This document shows, in pieces, positions 1 to 11,968 of a stretch of DNA of 64,000 bases. Both the position numbers and the translations under genes were made by a program. Origin of the DNA: Ctenosaura bakeri (lineage: Eukaryota; Chordata; Lepidosauria; Squamata; Iguanidae); assembly GCA_948474755.1 (NCBI GenBank), contig CAOLHI010003115.1, forward strand, positions 1-64,000, given 5' to 3'. Below the pieces are notes generated by a model that saw only the letters and a list, made by a program, of their open reading frames with translations, was not told the DNA's origin and ran no database searches. Every line of letters begins with the position of its first letter. The first letter of the stretch is position 1.

Positions 1-632
1 AGAGCAGAGCCAGGTACGCCGCCTTGAGTTAACTAGAGAAAGGGCAGGACATAAATGTGTCTCGTATTACAAGCAACCCCACCCCCCCAATGATAATAAT
101 ACTACCCACAGACTTTGGACTACAAAGGCAAGAGCACATCCTACTCCTCAGTTCATGGCATTTGAGTTTACTTTCTGTTCTATAGAGCTTGGCCATAGGT
201 TCATTCTGCTCCCTTCTCCACTAATCCTAGTAAACCCAGCCCAGTGACTATAGCTTGTTAACTTCATGATGGTGAATGTAGAGTTATTTCTTTCTAGGGG
301 CACATCTGGCACAGTCTATCATCTACTGCCAGAGGTTGTGCTGCATTCCTCCTATCCTTGGTTTTGGTTTTTTTTTTTTTAAATTGGACACAAGGCATAC
401 ACATACTGGGGATGTGGGAAGAAAATTCTGCTACACCTTTATTCTATTTTAAGGTTCAGGAAATGTCTTTAACCCTTTCTTGTTAAGGGCAATGCTGAAA
501 AAAAATCATTTTTGAAAAATGGGTGGATTCAGAGGTTTTAGGGGATCCTGGTAACAAAAAAGAAAAAAGGTTCAGGGCTATATGCATCCCATAGTCTACG
601 CTTTCCTCACCCCCAGTCTACTGTCATTTCAG

Positions 633-815
633 TTGTTGTTGTGTGCCTTTAAGTCATTTTGACCGTCAAAGGGCTTCCCGGCAAGGTTTGTTCACAGTGT
701 GTTTCCTCTGAGTCTGAGAGGCTGCGACTTGTCCGATGTCATGACCAAGTGAGGATTCTAACCCTAGTCTCCTGGAGTTCTAGTCCAATAGTCCACACTG
801 CCTGCCTGCCCTCTT
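633..815 (-). mobile_element. Sauria-type tRNA SINE, internally deleted
   Basis: The minus-strand SINE reads in reverse here: GTTGTTGTGTGCCTTTAAGTCATTT, the 3' tail, followed by GGCAAGGTTTGTTCA, the CTCTGAGTCTGAGAGGCTG core, and a degraded tRNA head ending near AGTCCAATAGTCCACACTG. The central CTATGGCGACCC segment is missing, so it is an internally deleted copy. Confidence 0.75.
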
Positions 816-885
816 TGTTTAGTCTGTTCATTCAGTACTTTTTAATTCTCTAACCTAAATCTAATTTAATGTAATCTGAACACTC

Positions 886-1050
886 CACAAACTAATTCTC
901 ACTGAGCCAGGAAATATCACTGGATGACCTTAGGTCAGTCAATTCTGTCAGACTAACCAACCTAATAGAGTTGTTGTGAGGATGAAATGGGCAGAAGGAA
1001 AACTATATACACTATCTTAAGCTCACTAATGGATAAGTAGAACATAAATA
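886..1050 (+). mobile_element. tRNA-derived SINE fragment (second lizard SINE family)
   Basis: Matches the body of a reptile SINE by the string GATGACCTTAGGTCAGTC, then TAGAGTTGTTGTGAGGATGAAATGG and the degraded 'CTTAAGCTC' tail. The tRNA-like 5' head is absent or unrecognisable. Confidence 0.6.
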
Positions 1051-1915
1051 TAACTAATTAATACTATTTTTATATATTATATATTTTTATATAGGATATA
1101 AAATTATATTTTTATATTTTGATTTTCTTTATAGGTGTTTTCAGACTGCACTGGACTGAATTTTATATTGAGTTTTATAGTTCTTCCTTTACATTTCTGA
1201 ATTTTATGCCACTCTGGACATTCTAAACAAAGAAATAATAAATGCCACATCTGCAAACCTACCCACTTCTCACAATGTCAAAGGTACGGTATTTTTCAAC
1301 AACCACCCTTAACATAGTCTATAGAAGCACATTAGTCTGGTTGTAATGAAAGTACAGAAGGAAGTATTTGGGGCCAAACTAAACACATTATTTCAGTGTT
1401 GTGCTTTGGTTCAAATACAGTGATAAACAGCAGCAATAAAGCAAAAGAGAAAGCTACAGAAGAGAAAAGAAAAGGTCCTGATATAAAATGAACACATGTA
1501 TTTCTCAAAGGTTACTATTCAATATTCTAAATATGTATGCTTTTACATTTGATCTCATAATCCGATAATCAATTATGTGATCTCAGCAGATACCTTCTGC
1601 TGTACAGTTCAGGTCACAAGTCATCTGAAAGATGTAAAAAACTTCACTAGCAAGCTTGTCTCCTGGCACAGCCAAAAAGAAAGAAAGCATGGAAAGCAAG
1701 CAAGAAGAAAGAAAAGAAGTCAATCAAATTGATTCATGCTATTAGTAACAGTTTTTTAAAACGATGCCGTTAGAATTGTCAGAAATGGTAATATAGCAAT
1801 CAGTCATCTACATGTCAACTCTTCTTTTCCCACTAAAAACATGGCACATTCCCTCTTCAGATAGCTTTTCAGCCTGCTCCTGTACTACTTGCTACTTGTG
1901 CTTAGGAGGGCCAAC

Positions 1916-2030
1916 TTTTTTAAAAAACAATAATATTTTGGGGCTACAGTTCTCAGAATCTATCTCCCACAGGGAGGAGGAGGAGGCTCTGGAAGTTGTA
2001 GTCCAAAAGCAACTTTTCTATGCTTGGGAA
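1916..2030. mobile_element. Short palindromic MITE fragment (ACTACAACTCCCAGAATC family)
   Basis: GGGGCTACAGTTCTCAGAATC faces GGAAGTTGTAGTCCAAAAGC, the arms of a palindromic MITE frequent in this window. The right end CAACTTTTCTATGCTTGG resembles the ends at 39896 and 57296. Confidence 0.45.
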
Positions 2031-2472
2031 CTGACCACCCACTGAAAATCCAATTCAGATCTTAATCTGCACTGGGAGCTCCTACCAGACCCTCAAGAGA
2101 CCAGCAGTGGAGCTGCTGAGCACCCCATCCCCTGCTATACTCCTGTGGTGTTTCCCCAACAGTGAGGGGAGCTGAAGAGTCTGCCCCAACTGCTATCCTG
2201 CTGGGGAAGGGTGAAATGCCCCTGTACCAAAATAGAAATACAGGTAGAATATGGCAGGAACAAAGCAGCCCCTTTTCTCTCATCTGAAGTATTTCAGTGA
2301 AAGCATCAAGACTATCACAATCAAGTATTAACCACTCAAGAAAACAAAAGGCAAGAAATGTTTTATACAAAATGCATTATACAAACATAAACTATTCTTA
2401 TTTGAATTCCTCTTACATTAACAGTATACATTCTCTTAAATGCCTCTCCCCGATAATTTTCAGTATTCTCAC

Positions 2473-2683
2473 CTGTAATCTCAAACCACAGAGGTATGCC
2501 AGGTGGCTCAACAGTGATTACACCAATCATGTGAGCAACTGGGTCACTTTCCATGACAGTAAAAGAAAAAAACGATTCCTCAAAAGAAATTGGTTCAGAG
2601 GGTGGACTGGGTTTGGGGATCCATTCTATATGGAGACGAGCTGTTGATGACTTCTGTGGGCGACCATTATCCACTGCTTTGAT
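2473..2683 (-). CDS. FAT1: FAT1 coding exon, 211 bases (probable exon 6)
   Basis: 70 codons plus one base, entering phase 0 and leaving phase 1. The acceptor is TATTTCTTAG|AT at 2684/2683 and the donor GATTACAG|GTGAGA at 2473/2472. It starts [13 protein letters not shown], finishing one cadherin repeat, then has an atypical linker ([11 protein letters not shown], lacking the DXNDN motif) and the start of the next repeat, [19 protein letters not shown] through [11 protein letters not shown] plus the first base of Gly. Loss of the canonical calcium linker here is also seen in mammalian FAT1 as I recall it, so it is a family feature and not damage. The next exon lies before position 1. Confidence 0.95.
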
Positions 2684-3342
2684 CTAAGAAATACAACATT
2701 AAAAATTTAGTCATCTGAAATATATAAATGAAAAGAGGTCATAGACAAAGCACTGAATATTGAAATTAAAGTTAACAAGACAAACATTTACATAAGAAAC
2801 CTAGATCAAATAAGTAGAGGCCAAGGACTTTGAAAGTGGTTTTGGAATCCATGGGAACTTTACAGTAAAAGCCTACATACATCTAGACTCAGAAGGTCCC
2901 CTAAGTTCAATGGGGTTTATTGTGATTTCAAGTAGGCTGACACAGGACTGAAACCACAGACTTGTTTTCTCTATAGTGATAATCTTTCACACAGACTGAT
3001 CAATAGCTTTTGAAACTGTTCAAAAACAGAAAAAAGTAGGCTAGTTCATGCCACATGTAATGATGCTAAAGCAAGTCTCTGGATCAAGGAATGGACTGTT
3101 GCTTTTCATCATCTCTGATCAACATTTAAATGATGCAACTGATTATTTATAATTTGGAAAAGATACCAAGCTTCTTCATCTATATTCTCACTGCACTGCT
3201 TCTTTTAAAATATATTTAGATTGCTTCTTTAAAAAAACAAAAACTCTATTAAATCAGTATCAGCTTGAAGTTCCTTAACTGATGCACTTTCTAAAAATGT
3301 GTACTTTTCCATTTTAAAAGTGCAGTATGAAGCTTGACAAGA

Positions 3343-3787
3343 TAGCCAGCCTTCCATATTTCCTAGGGCTAGAGGTGCAGGACTCCCACTAAAGTGGGAA
3401 AAAACCCACAAATATCAAAACATGTACATGTTTGTCTGTGGGAAGGAGGCCAAGACATGGTGTAGAGAGTGGACACCCAAGGTCCACACCAGGTCATGGA
3501 AAGGAGAGGGAAAGGGTGGGGCAGCATGGTGACCCTATACTTCTTTCTCTCTTGCCAACCTCCTTCCTTGAGTATGTGTGGGGGACATCAGGGGAAGGTT
3601 TGTAGTGCTGAGAAACAGGGGTGGGAGCCATCTGTGATGGAAGAGGAGGAGTCAAAGCAAGTTTTTAAATGGCTGTATGGCCTGACCAGAGAGAAAGTTC
3701 CCCAGAAAAAGAATCTCTTAAGGGGGGGGGGCTGGAGATATTCAAATCTATGAAAGTCAAACCCACAAATGTAGAGGGCTGGCTGTA
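3343..3787. mobile_element. TA-target MITE with terminal inverted repeats
   Basis: The left end TAGCCAGCCTTCCATATTT pairs with the right end AAATGTAGAGGGCTGGCTGTA, both bounded by TA as for Tc1/mariner/pogo-type elements. The interior holds a GC-richer, purine-rich stretch (3460-3740) without coding capacity. The element ends directly at the FAT1 splice-site tandem repeat. Confidence 0.65.
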
Positions 3788-3789
3788 CT

Positions 3790-3944
3790 AAAAGTGCAAA
3801 ATTATAAGTGCAAAATTATAATCTTGACTTAAAAGTGCAAAATTATAATCTTGACTTACTGTAAGGATGTCATAAAAGTGCAAAATTATAAGTGCAAAAT
3901 TAAAAGTGCAAAATTATAATCTTGACTTACTGTAAGGATGTCAT
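3790..3944. repeat. Tandem repeat overlapping the 5' splice site of the 330-base FAT1 exon
   Basis: Built from the motif AAAAGTGCAAAATTATAA. Two identical 43-base copies lie at 3831-3873 and 3902-3944. Each covers the last 14 exon bases and the first 29 intron bases (transcribed strand). Shorter units fill 3790-3830 (a copy that stops just before the GT of the donor) and 3874-3901. The array abuts the right end of the MITE at 3343-3787. The exact identity of the two 43-base copies suggests a recent duplication. Confidence 0.95.
3850..3873 (-). other. Decoy 5' splice site (duplicate of authentic donor)
   Basis: On the minus strand this reads the same as the true exon end, CATCCTTACA|GTAAGTCAAG, with the decoy GT beginning at 3859. 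It lies 71 bases downstream of the authentic donor at 3930. Using it would lengthen the exon by 71 bases, adding 14 codons and then TAA (3888-3886). Both donors match U1 equally, so choice would rest on exon definition and distance. The cadherin sequence supports the exon-proximal site as the ancestral one. Confidence 0.85.
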
Positions 3945-4260
3945 ATTCTCCAGCTCCAGAATACTTCTTAGAGGAGACCACTCCCGTTATTGGGTCAATA
4001 AAAAATTTGCCATGCTCATCCCCATCCTCAATGCTATAAGATATTTCTGCATTGGGTCCTTCATCTTTGTCGGCAGCTACAACACGATAGATAGGCTCCC
4101 TTCTGGCAGTCCTTTCTCTTTCTGGTCTCTCACGTTCAGGCAACTTGATTTGATAGAACTTTTGCAAGAACTGAGGTCTATTGTCATTTTCATCCAAGAT
4201 CTTCACAATGACTCGGGCAAGGGTGGATTTGGGTGGTACACCGTTGTCTGTAACTGTTAC
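3931..4260 (-). CDS. FAT1: FAT1 coding exon, 330 bases (probable exon 5)
   Basis: 110 complete codons, phase 0 at both ends. The acceptor is GTTGATAG|GTAACAG at 4261/4260, with a weak pyrimidine tract, and the donor is CCTTACA|GTAAGTC at 3931/3930. It begins [20 protein letters not shown], has the calcium linker [10 protein letters not shown], then the next repeat with a charged Arg/Glu-rich loop ([17 protein letters not shown]), [30 protein letters not shown] and GEYDILT. This is FAT1 throughout. The exon is complete, but its last 14 bases and the donor lie in a tandem repeat that carries a second identical donor in the intron (see 3790-3944). Reading through the true donor meets TAA at 3888-3886. 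Confidence 0.95.
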
Positions 4261-5168
4261 CTATCAACAATGATAATCCATGTACAAAAATAAGTTATAT
4301 TAATGTTCAGAACAAGTTAAAGTACTGCCATCTCAATATGCTTCCCAAAACTGGATTAACAATGGTGCAATTGGAACAAATGCCCCAGGGCTCTTGGGGG
4401 CTAGCAGGTACATACTCCTGCAGGTAACCACACACATATACACAGAAGCTTCTAGTACTGTGACTCAATCAAGAGGGAAGTGAATGTGGAGAGTAGGGGC
4501 CCTAGATCTCTCTCCTCTTGCCCTTTACAAGGGTTAGCAGTATGTACCGTCCATTCTACCACTACAACCTAGCTGCAATGTGAGTAAAAAGGAAGACAGT
4601 GTTGGCACTAGCTGTAAGATTTTGTCTTTGGACAAGCCAGCTGGGACACAGAAAAGAGGTCAGAAAATAAGATGCCTCCGCTACAGGGAGAGTTCCTTAT
4701 GTCCCAGCTGCAATATCAAGCCTAAGTACAAAGCTAGTCCCTCCAATGACAGAGCTCACACTGGTGTGCCCAAAAGAGACCCCTCACACCTTCATCTGTC
4801 CTTGACCTCTTCATTCCCAACTGCACTACCCACTTTGATATAAACAAATATTTTGAAACTGAAGAAGTCTGAGTACATCTTCAACTTGCATCTTGGTACA
4901 CAGTCTTGGTACTTTATTTGCAGATTACATCAGTTGTCACACAGAATTCGTCTTACATTTCTTAACAGTCTAGAAGTGAGCATAGAATTCAATATTATGG
5001 CTTTTTTTTAACCTCTGGCACTCTTCTCCTTAAACATAACTTATACTTAGTGCATTATCGTTGCTTCAAGATGCAATTTCTCAAAGACCATAACAGAAAA
5101 TTCTAAAAACAGCATTACGCTACACTACCAACAAAATTACCTGAATGAAGGTTAATGGGCAGAGCTAA

Positions 5169-5198
5169 AATCAATCAATCAATCAATCAATCAATCAA
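5169..5198. repeat. AATC microsatellite
   Basis: About seven perfect units of the tetranucleotide AATC. Confidence 0.95.
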
Positions 5199-6608
5199 GC
5201 ATTTAAGAGAAATGATAAACATAAACAAACCATAATTTTGTCTTTTGTACTGTGAGCAAAAGCCTCTATTGCAAGTTGTTTTGTATTTGACTTTAAGAAA
5301 ACCTCAAAGGATGTAGCATTAGTTTAGTATCTTATGTCTCTTGCTCATTCACAAACCTTCTGAACATATAATGTTGTTTCTGAGTAAATTTAGTTGATGT
5401 AGAAAACGTATCACATAGATATGTAGTATGCGTTTGTGGAAAAAGAATCTTAGACCACTCAACAGACCTGAGCTAACACACTAATTCCAAAACCCACAAT
5501 AAGGTTTACACGGCTTAATACAACAAAAGCTTCTCTCAGATATTAGAACTCAAATTCTAAGGTGTTCACAATCCCCTTAGTAATCAGCTACTGCACAGCC
5601 CAAGGCTGCACTAGCCATGTTGCAGTTTCAAAGCAAATCACCCAATGACATCAAACAAAGCAGGACTAAAATAAACATCAGAAGGTCAGACGGATACTGC
5701 AAGTCAGAGGATGAAGATGGAAACACAGATTAATGAGGAGGCCACTGGATAAAATGTCATTTCCACTGCATCATACTGTTTAAAAAGAAAAAAGGGGGAC
5801 AAAAAACACCCCCTCCCGCAAAAAGGACCGCCACTAACCTATCACCCTATTTACATGCCAAAATTTGAAACATTCTCTTGTTATCATAATAATATCAACA
5901 GATTCTTTCATTTTTAGCACACACGAACATCTTGCAAATGCAATCAGAATATTAAGATATATTCAACATGCCATTACTTTTGATTCACTGTAAATGAATT
6001 ATTTCCTTAATTATTAGATTTACTTTTCTAGGAAAAATGGTACCTAAGTATCTAAGTAAACACACAACAAACAAAGAGAGAACAAAAAATAACATTCAAA
6101 ACCTGTTCATAGCAACAACTCAGAGTAAATGAATCCCTATTCTTTGATCCACCTTTAAACTGACCAGAAGCACATCTACTGCATACAGATTAAGTTTCCA
6201 TTTGTTCACCTTCAGTCAGTCATTACTGACATTAGACAAGGTTCAGAACCAGAAGAACTTTCTTGAATTTAAATACAAAAGAAATTCAGAGTTGCATGTC
6301 ATCATTATACTGCTAGCACCAAATTCCCAAACTCCAAACAACTGCTACTACTGATTGTGTGTCAATGTTTAAACAACATGGAGAAAAAGATGAACTCCTG
6401 AACAAATGGTCACAATGTTCAACAGAAGTCCAACAGCATAATCCTCTGATTGTGCCCATTTAGGAAGCACAACAGCCACCATAAGATAATGGTAGGCAGG
6501 TGATTCAGAAAGACACCACAGCTGGTATTATGAAGAGCTGTCAAGAAATCCAACTGAACCAAGAAGAACACACTCCCAGTGGAGAAGGAGACCAACAGAG
6601 ATTTTGTT

Positions 6609-6845
6609 CTACAACTAGGGACCCATTCACACTACACAAATATACTGCTATGTTTCACTTTAGCTGCCATGGCAACACGCTATGGAATCCTGGCACTTTG
6701 AGCATAAGTAGGGGCACTTAAGAATTCCCTACCAAATTGCTAATATGCCACAGTGAACTATTGGCTCCAGGATTCCATAGGGTGCAGCCAGGACAGTTAA
6801 AGTGTAATGTAACTCAATAATTGTGTAGTGTGAAGTCAGATGCCT
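6609..6845. mobile_element. Harbinger-like MITE (CATTCACACTACAC family)
   Basis: The left end GGGACCCATTCACACTACAC and the right end TAATTGTGTAGTGTGAAG are inverted repeats. The arms carry CTATGGAATCCTGG and its complement CCAGGATTCCATAGGGTG. It is non-coding, and no clear target duplication is visible. Confidence 0.65.
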
Positions 6846-7280
6846 GAAGTCAGATGTAAATGGATCTAGGAATTTAATCTCAAAGAGAGACCTGAGGTAC
6901 ACCACCACAATCAAAACCAATGTTAAAGACACAGTTAAATGTTTTAAGATCCATATTAGTAGCACCTACACACACTGACTTTTCAGCTTGCACTATCATA
7001 TGTGAAAGTACACTCATTTATGAAGTCTTTTTTTAAAAAAAGTCTTTGAAATCTACTGTCAGTCTCCACCACAGCACACCTTCCATACCAAACTAAGTCA
7101 AACTTCCTTTGGTATTGACATTCACGGGGGGTCAGGGGTGTGTGAAAGCAAACCAGCAATACTGCAAACATGCTCAACTAAACCAAAGGGAGTCTGAAGG
7201 AACATCACCAGCACACCCCATGCTTTATGGTGATCTACTTTCACAACAGACAGCTGCAGGTGGCACCACGCACATCAGTG

Positions 7281-7405
7281 ACCCTATCGAACCTAGAGCA
7301 GGGACAGGGTATTTGTGGCATTCCAGATGTTGTTGGGTTACAGATCCGAATATCCTTGTCTATGGGCTATGCTGGCTGGAACTGACAGTCTAATAACATC
7401 TGCAG
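7281..7405. mobile_element. hAT-like palindromic MITE, degraded
   Basis: CATTCCAGATGTTGTTGGG faces CTAATAACATCTGCAGGATC around a GCTATGCTGGCTGG centre, as in the 'GGGCAACTT' palindromic family seen at 41949. Confidence 0.5.
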
Positions 7406-8520
7406 GATCACAGGTCCCTTTTCCTTATCCAAGGGAAACTGCATATTGAATAGGACCGGTCACTTTTACAGTCAGCATTCACCAGTCTCACAGAGAGACT
7501 TACTAATGGAAGAACAGAAGTAGATGTGGCCAAGGGTTGAAATGAATTCTTTTCCTTTCTCTGCTCCACACAGGACAAATGTCCAGTTTTCTGCTTGTTT
7601 TCTCTGTTAGTTTTTTCCTTCTCCTTTCTCTCTGTCAAGTTCCCTGACTTTATTTTTAATCCTTCTTTTCATTCCCTCTCTCCTGTATTTCTGCTCTTTA
7701 AAGTGCCTTCTTTGTCAATGTATGGAGCTATATAGTTAAAGAGCTGAAAGCTGTTACTGGAAATGAATGGAAAATGAGGCATTCAGTTATTGTTATTTTT
7801 TTAAAAAAAATATTTTGGCCAGCCCACCAGTGTAATTCAGACAAGCAAACATCCAACTGACCAAAATGAAAAAAAGAAACGACAAAGGCCAGAAAAACCA
7901 CTGATTATTTTCAGACACAAATGTTTAACTCTCTGTATGACTCTGGCAACAGATATGTCAGAGGCAAAGAGGAAGACAATGACAGAGGATTCTTAAGATT
8001 CTTGTTGCTTGGGTTTTTTTAAAAAAAATTTTTTTTAAAAAAAAAGTAGCTATTTTCTAATGAAGATGTTTTTGAGATGTTTCCATTGATAATATGCGTA
8101 GTAAATATACTGCCTAAATGTCTGTAAGGCCAAAACATCCTACGGTTTATGATGTTACATGGCCTATTGACACCACAGATTTGGAAGATAGGCTATCAGT
8201 GACTGCCAGTTATGAGAGCTGCTCCAGTCCCAAAGAAGGGGTCAGATGTATCAAGCTAATTTTTCTTAATACAAGCAAAATAAATTATATTTGTGTTTCT
8301 GTCTCTTAAAGAGTTAAGAGCACAGTTACAGTGCACAGTTACTGGATATGCAGTGCAACTAGCCAGTCCAAACAGATAAAATATGATAATGAAGAATATA
8401 ATTCCTTGCTAGGGGCTACTTCTCCTTGAAAGAAGAGGGAATGGGGAAAAAAATCTCCATAAATAAAGAACAGCTGTTTTATTCATCTACTATATTGACA
8501 GCTTAGAATCAGCAAAACTA

Positions 8521-8541
8521 TTTTATTTATTTATTTATTTT
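8521..8541. repeat. TTTA microsatellite
   Basis: Five units of TTTA. It adjoins the SINE fragment and is probably its A-rich tail in reverse. Confidence 0.85.
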
Positions 8542-8672
8542 TACCACACCCAACAATCTGAAAAGTATTTTGGACACATATACACACTCTGGGCTGAGAG
8601 ACTTTGGTTCATCCAAGACCACCCAGAGAGTTGCATGGCTCAGCAGGGATTTAAATCTGTTATTTCCCACAT
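8526..8672 (-). mobile_element. tRNA-derived SINE fragment, minus strand
   Basis: Reversed motifs CATCCAAGACCACCCAGAGAG and GGCTCAGCAGGGATTTAAATC correspond to the body and B-box side of the lizard tRNA SINE. The A-rich tail is the TTTA repeat at its left. Confidence 0.5.
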
Positions 8673-11600
8673 CGAAAAACCAATGGGAAAAAAAATATAA
8701 GCCCAACTGGCCAGCAGTATTTGAATCTGTATTTCTCTTATTCAAATATGACAGGAAAAGGAATCCAATTGGCTAGCACTGCTCTACTAGAATCTGCCAA
8801 TGTCTGACTCTTACAGCATTTGGTGTATAAATCCCAACAAAGAGATCTCTTGTTAAGAGAAATGAGACTCGCTGGTGCAAATGGGGAAAAAAACCACAAC
8901 TATCAGGGAACTGTTTCAAACTTACAACTCATATGCATATTTTAATGGGGAGTGAGTTACATTAAACTCAGCGGGCTTGATATCTGAATTACAACTTGGC
9001 AAAGTGGCTCTCTGGACTATGATCCCAAAACTCCTCAGCTCAGTCAATGGGACCTGTAGTCCACAAGTACGTAAATTTAGTCTAGTCTGAATCAATATGC
9101 TTTGTATTGTTTTGCATGGCTTTGAAGCATGAGAGACAAGTTTATGGGAAATGGGAATTCATCTAATATTATCCTTTGTTATTAAAGATAAAACTAAAAT
9201 GGGAACAACATTCTAAAATATGAGACTCTGAAATGCAGATAATAATAAAAGGCTGTATTTAAAAGCAAGATGCCATGTAATTGTTTCCTATAAAATGCAG
9301 GAAAATGTTCACAGGAAACAGAACATAACATATTTATATTTGTTTGCATGCAAGTTAGAATGAAATGTAAGATAAATTCTAATAAGCGAACAAGGAATAA
9401 ACTTGTCAGTCCATCTGGTCAACACTTTAATGCTCAGTTAATTAGCCAGCTGCACAACATTCACTTCAATCTGGTTATACTACTGCTACTATTCCGTGAA
9501 TATTTGGACTTACTCTGAAAACTTTTAAATATATACACATATATAAAAACACAAAACAATGGGGGAAAGCAGTTTGAAATACTCCATTAAAAACTAATAA
9601 TAACTTTCATTAATTAATGTGCCCAACTCTGAGTTGCATTGATTTGTGCCACATGTCCTTCTCAGGTTAACAATGGAAAAAGAAGCAAAGGGGAAGAAGA
9701 GAGAGGAAAAAAAGCAATTAGCACTGATGAAATTAAATCAAGTCCATTATTTGCATAAAGCTAAATTTGAAAAGGTACTCATGCAAAATCTTGTTAATTT
9801 CTCATTTGAAAGTAGCATGCTAGAATTTCATTATGTAAGACTAAATGGTAACTTTTTAATTTATTTTGTTCTCTCATTAGTAGCATGGAATGAACTGCCA
9901 TGCACATATATTCTGTAATATTAAGTGGTTTCACTCTCTAAATCCACTCTCCTCTTTTAAGGGATTCTTTCAAAACACCTTGATGACCTGAAAGATCAGT
10001 TCGAAATACAATTTAGAATACCTAACTATCCTATCCCATTCCCCAAAACATAATGAGCCTCGGGCTCATCCTGCCCACCCCTTCTTCATAAGACAAAAGA
10101 AAGTTCCAGCTTTCAGTCTAGGACAAGACACAGTTCCCCTTTACATGGATTGTTCTAATGACAATTAGTTAAACCAAAATATCACATCAAGGGATTGATC
10201 ACTGTTTGTTTTAACTAAATCTGGTGACAATAAACTACAGTCCTCTATCTAACACATAATAAGTAACTGTGGTATGCTTGAAAAACAAAAGCAGATGTTC
10301 TCTCTCCTTTCATCTCACATGTAGATGAGTAGGGAAATTTAAGTGCACAAGGCTGAAGTTTATACAGGCTCACTCATATTAATGAAAAGTATGATTTAGA
10401 TTATTGTTTAAAACAGGCATAGGAGTTATCACAGCAAAAGGTTGCAATGAAGCAGCATTCGGTTCTATACTTTTAGACATAGCATAGACTGCCTTCCAGT
10501 TGCTTAGGAAAGCCTGAATCTGGATTGTATCAACACAGCTTGGCTATCAAGATGAACAAATGAGATATGACTGCTGAAGCCCTCACTAGTAGATGTTTCC
10601 AAAAGAAAGGGGGAAAACACCTTGTAAAGATTTTGTCAACATGAAACTCTGTGACTTGACTTTAATAAGCCACTTCATCTGAAATTTCCTTGAATTTGCA
10701 TATGTAATGGATACCAAAGAAAGATCTGAGAACCACGCTAGTCAGTCTCTCTCTCTCTCTTTGCATCACCACTATAATTGGAGTGGAAGGAAAAGAAAAA
10801 AAAATGGGACAACTGTGAGTTTCTGGATGGCAGAAATGACAAACCCCTTATTTTACCAGACATACCCTTGTACGTACTAAGTGCTAGCCCTGATCCACAG
10901 CTATGAGTACAGTATCTTGTTCTTCTGCACAAGGATCAAAGAATACTCCTGCTACTGGGTGTGATACGGAAAAGGTTTACAAAGGATGATGATGCCATTT
11001 GCAGTTGCCGTGGGCAAGACTGAAGGGTCAGAGGACAGTCCCTTTTCAGCTGTTTGTAAAGCAAAGAGACAAAAGATCATACAGTTCACATGTCTACATT
11101 CCAGGTCCAACCCCCACACCTCCAATTAAAGAAGGCATCAGGGCTGGCAAAAGATTTTGTACAGGAGACCTGGGAATGCTGCCAAAAGCCACATGCGGGG
11201 CTAGAATAAATAAGGAATAAATGTAGTCATCATGTGAACTGCATTCCTTACTGACATTTCCAAATTATAGAATCCCTGCAGTTTTACAAATCCTGATGCT
11301 TGGTGCCTCTGACTTGTCTGTGCAACTTTGCCTTAAGAATCCCCAATAACACTACATACTGCTATGTCTTCTGTGAATATCAAAGATTCTCATCTGCTTT
11401 CTGGAGAGCCACAACTATCACCAGCTGCAGCTACAAATACACAGTAAACAGAAATACTGTAGTAATAATACCAGGCGGTGATATTTCATAAAGTGCACCA
11501 TTGATTTGCTGTTGATCAGGAGCTACAAGCAGCCTTCTGACATAGATCTAGTGCTGTCCAGCAAAGAGGGATATCATTTGTCAATATGAAGAAATGTAAA

Positions 11601-11968
11601 AATATTGGGACAGCATGAGGCTACTGCTTCATGAGACTAATTGAATTTATCTATGTTTTCGTTGGGATCACTGCACTAGCTGGTTCTGCTGAACTGTAAA
11701 TCAGACTGAAACAATATGAGTACAGTGACTAGCTACAATACAGCCAAGGAAAAGAAACATGGCTGTTCACAACTGTTTGGGCAGAACACACCAGCACTAG
11801 ACCAAGGATGTGGGAATGGTATAACAGGTCCTTATTTCTTTTCAGATTGGTTTTGTATTTCAAACCTAATAACATGCCCTGACACTTATACTTAGCCTTA
11901 CCTCCGCCCTTTAGACACCACCTTTCCGTAAAAGTTCTAGGGTCTTAGGTGTTCCCTCCAAACCAAAC

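Larger units (their letters stand above)
1..2472 (-). other. FAT1 intron (partial), downstream of the 211-base exon
   Basis: Intron sequence on the transcribed strand beginning with donor GTGAGA at 2472. It holds a Sauria-type SINE (about 633-815), a second SINE fragment (about 886-1050), a TA-rich stretch (1060-1130), a purine run at 1677-1718, and a short MITE-like piece (1916-2030). From 2040 to 2400 the sequence is somewhat GC-richer but shows no gene. The small open frames here have no recognisable similarity. Confidence 0.8.
2684..3930 (-). other. FAT1 intron of 1247 bases
   Basis: A short intron between the 330- and 211-base exons. Around 445 bases are a TA-flanked MITE (3343-3787). 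The first 140 transcribed bases are the splice-site-bearing tandem repeat (3790-3930). The remainder (2684-3340) is unremarkable AT-rich sequence. Confidence 0.85.

Noticed and set aside
5169..5198. CRISPR-like or structured array
   Set aside because: A perfect tetranucleotide microsatellite without spacers; the genome is vertebrate.
9646..9918. 90-codon Lys-rich open frame
   Set aside because: Low-complexity start in AT-rich sequence and no similarity that I recognise.
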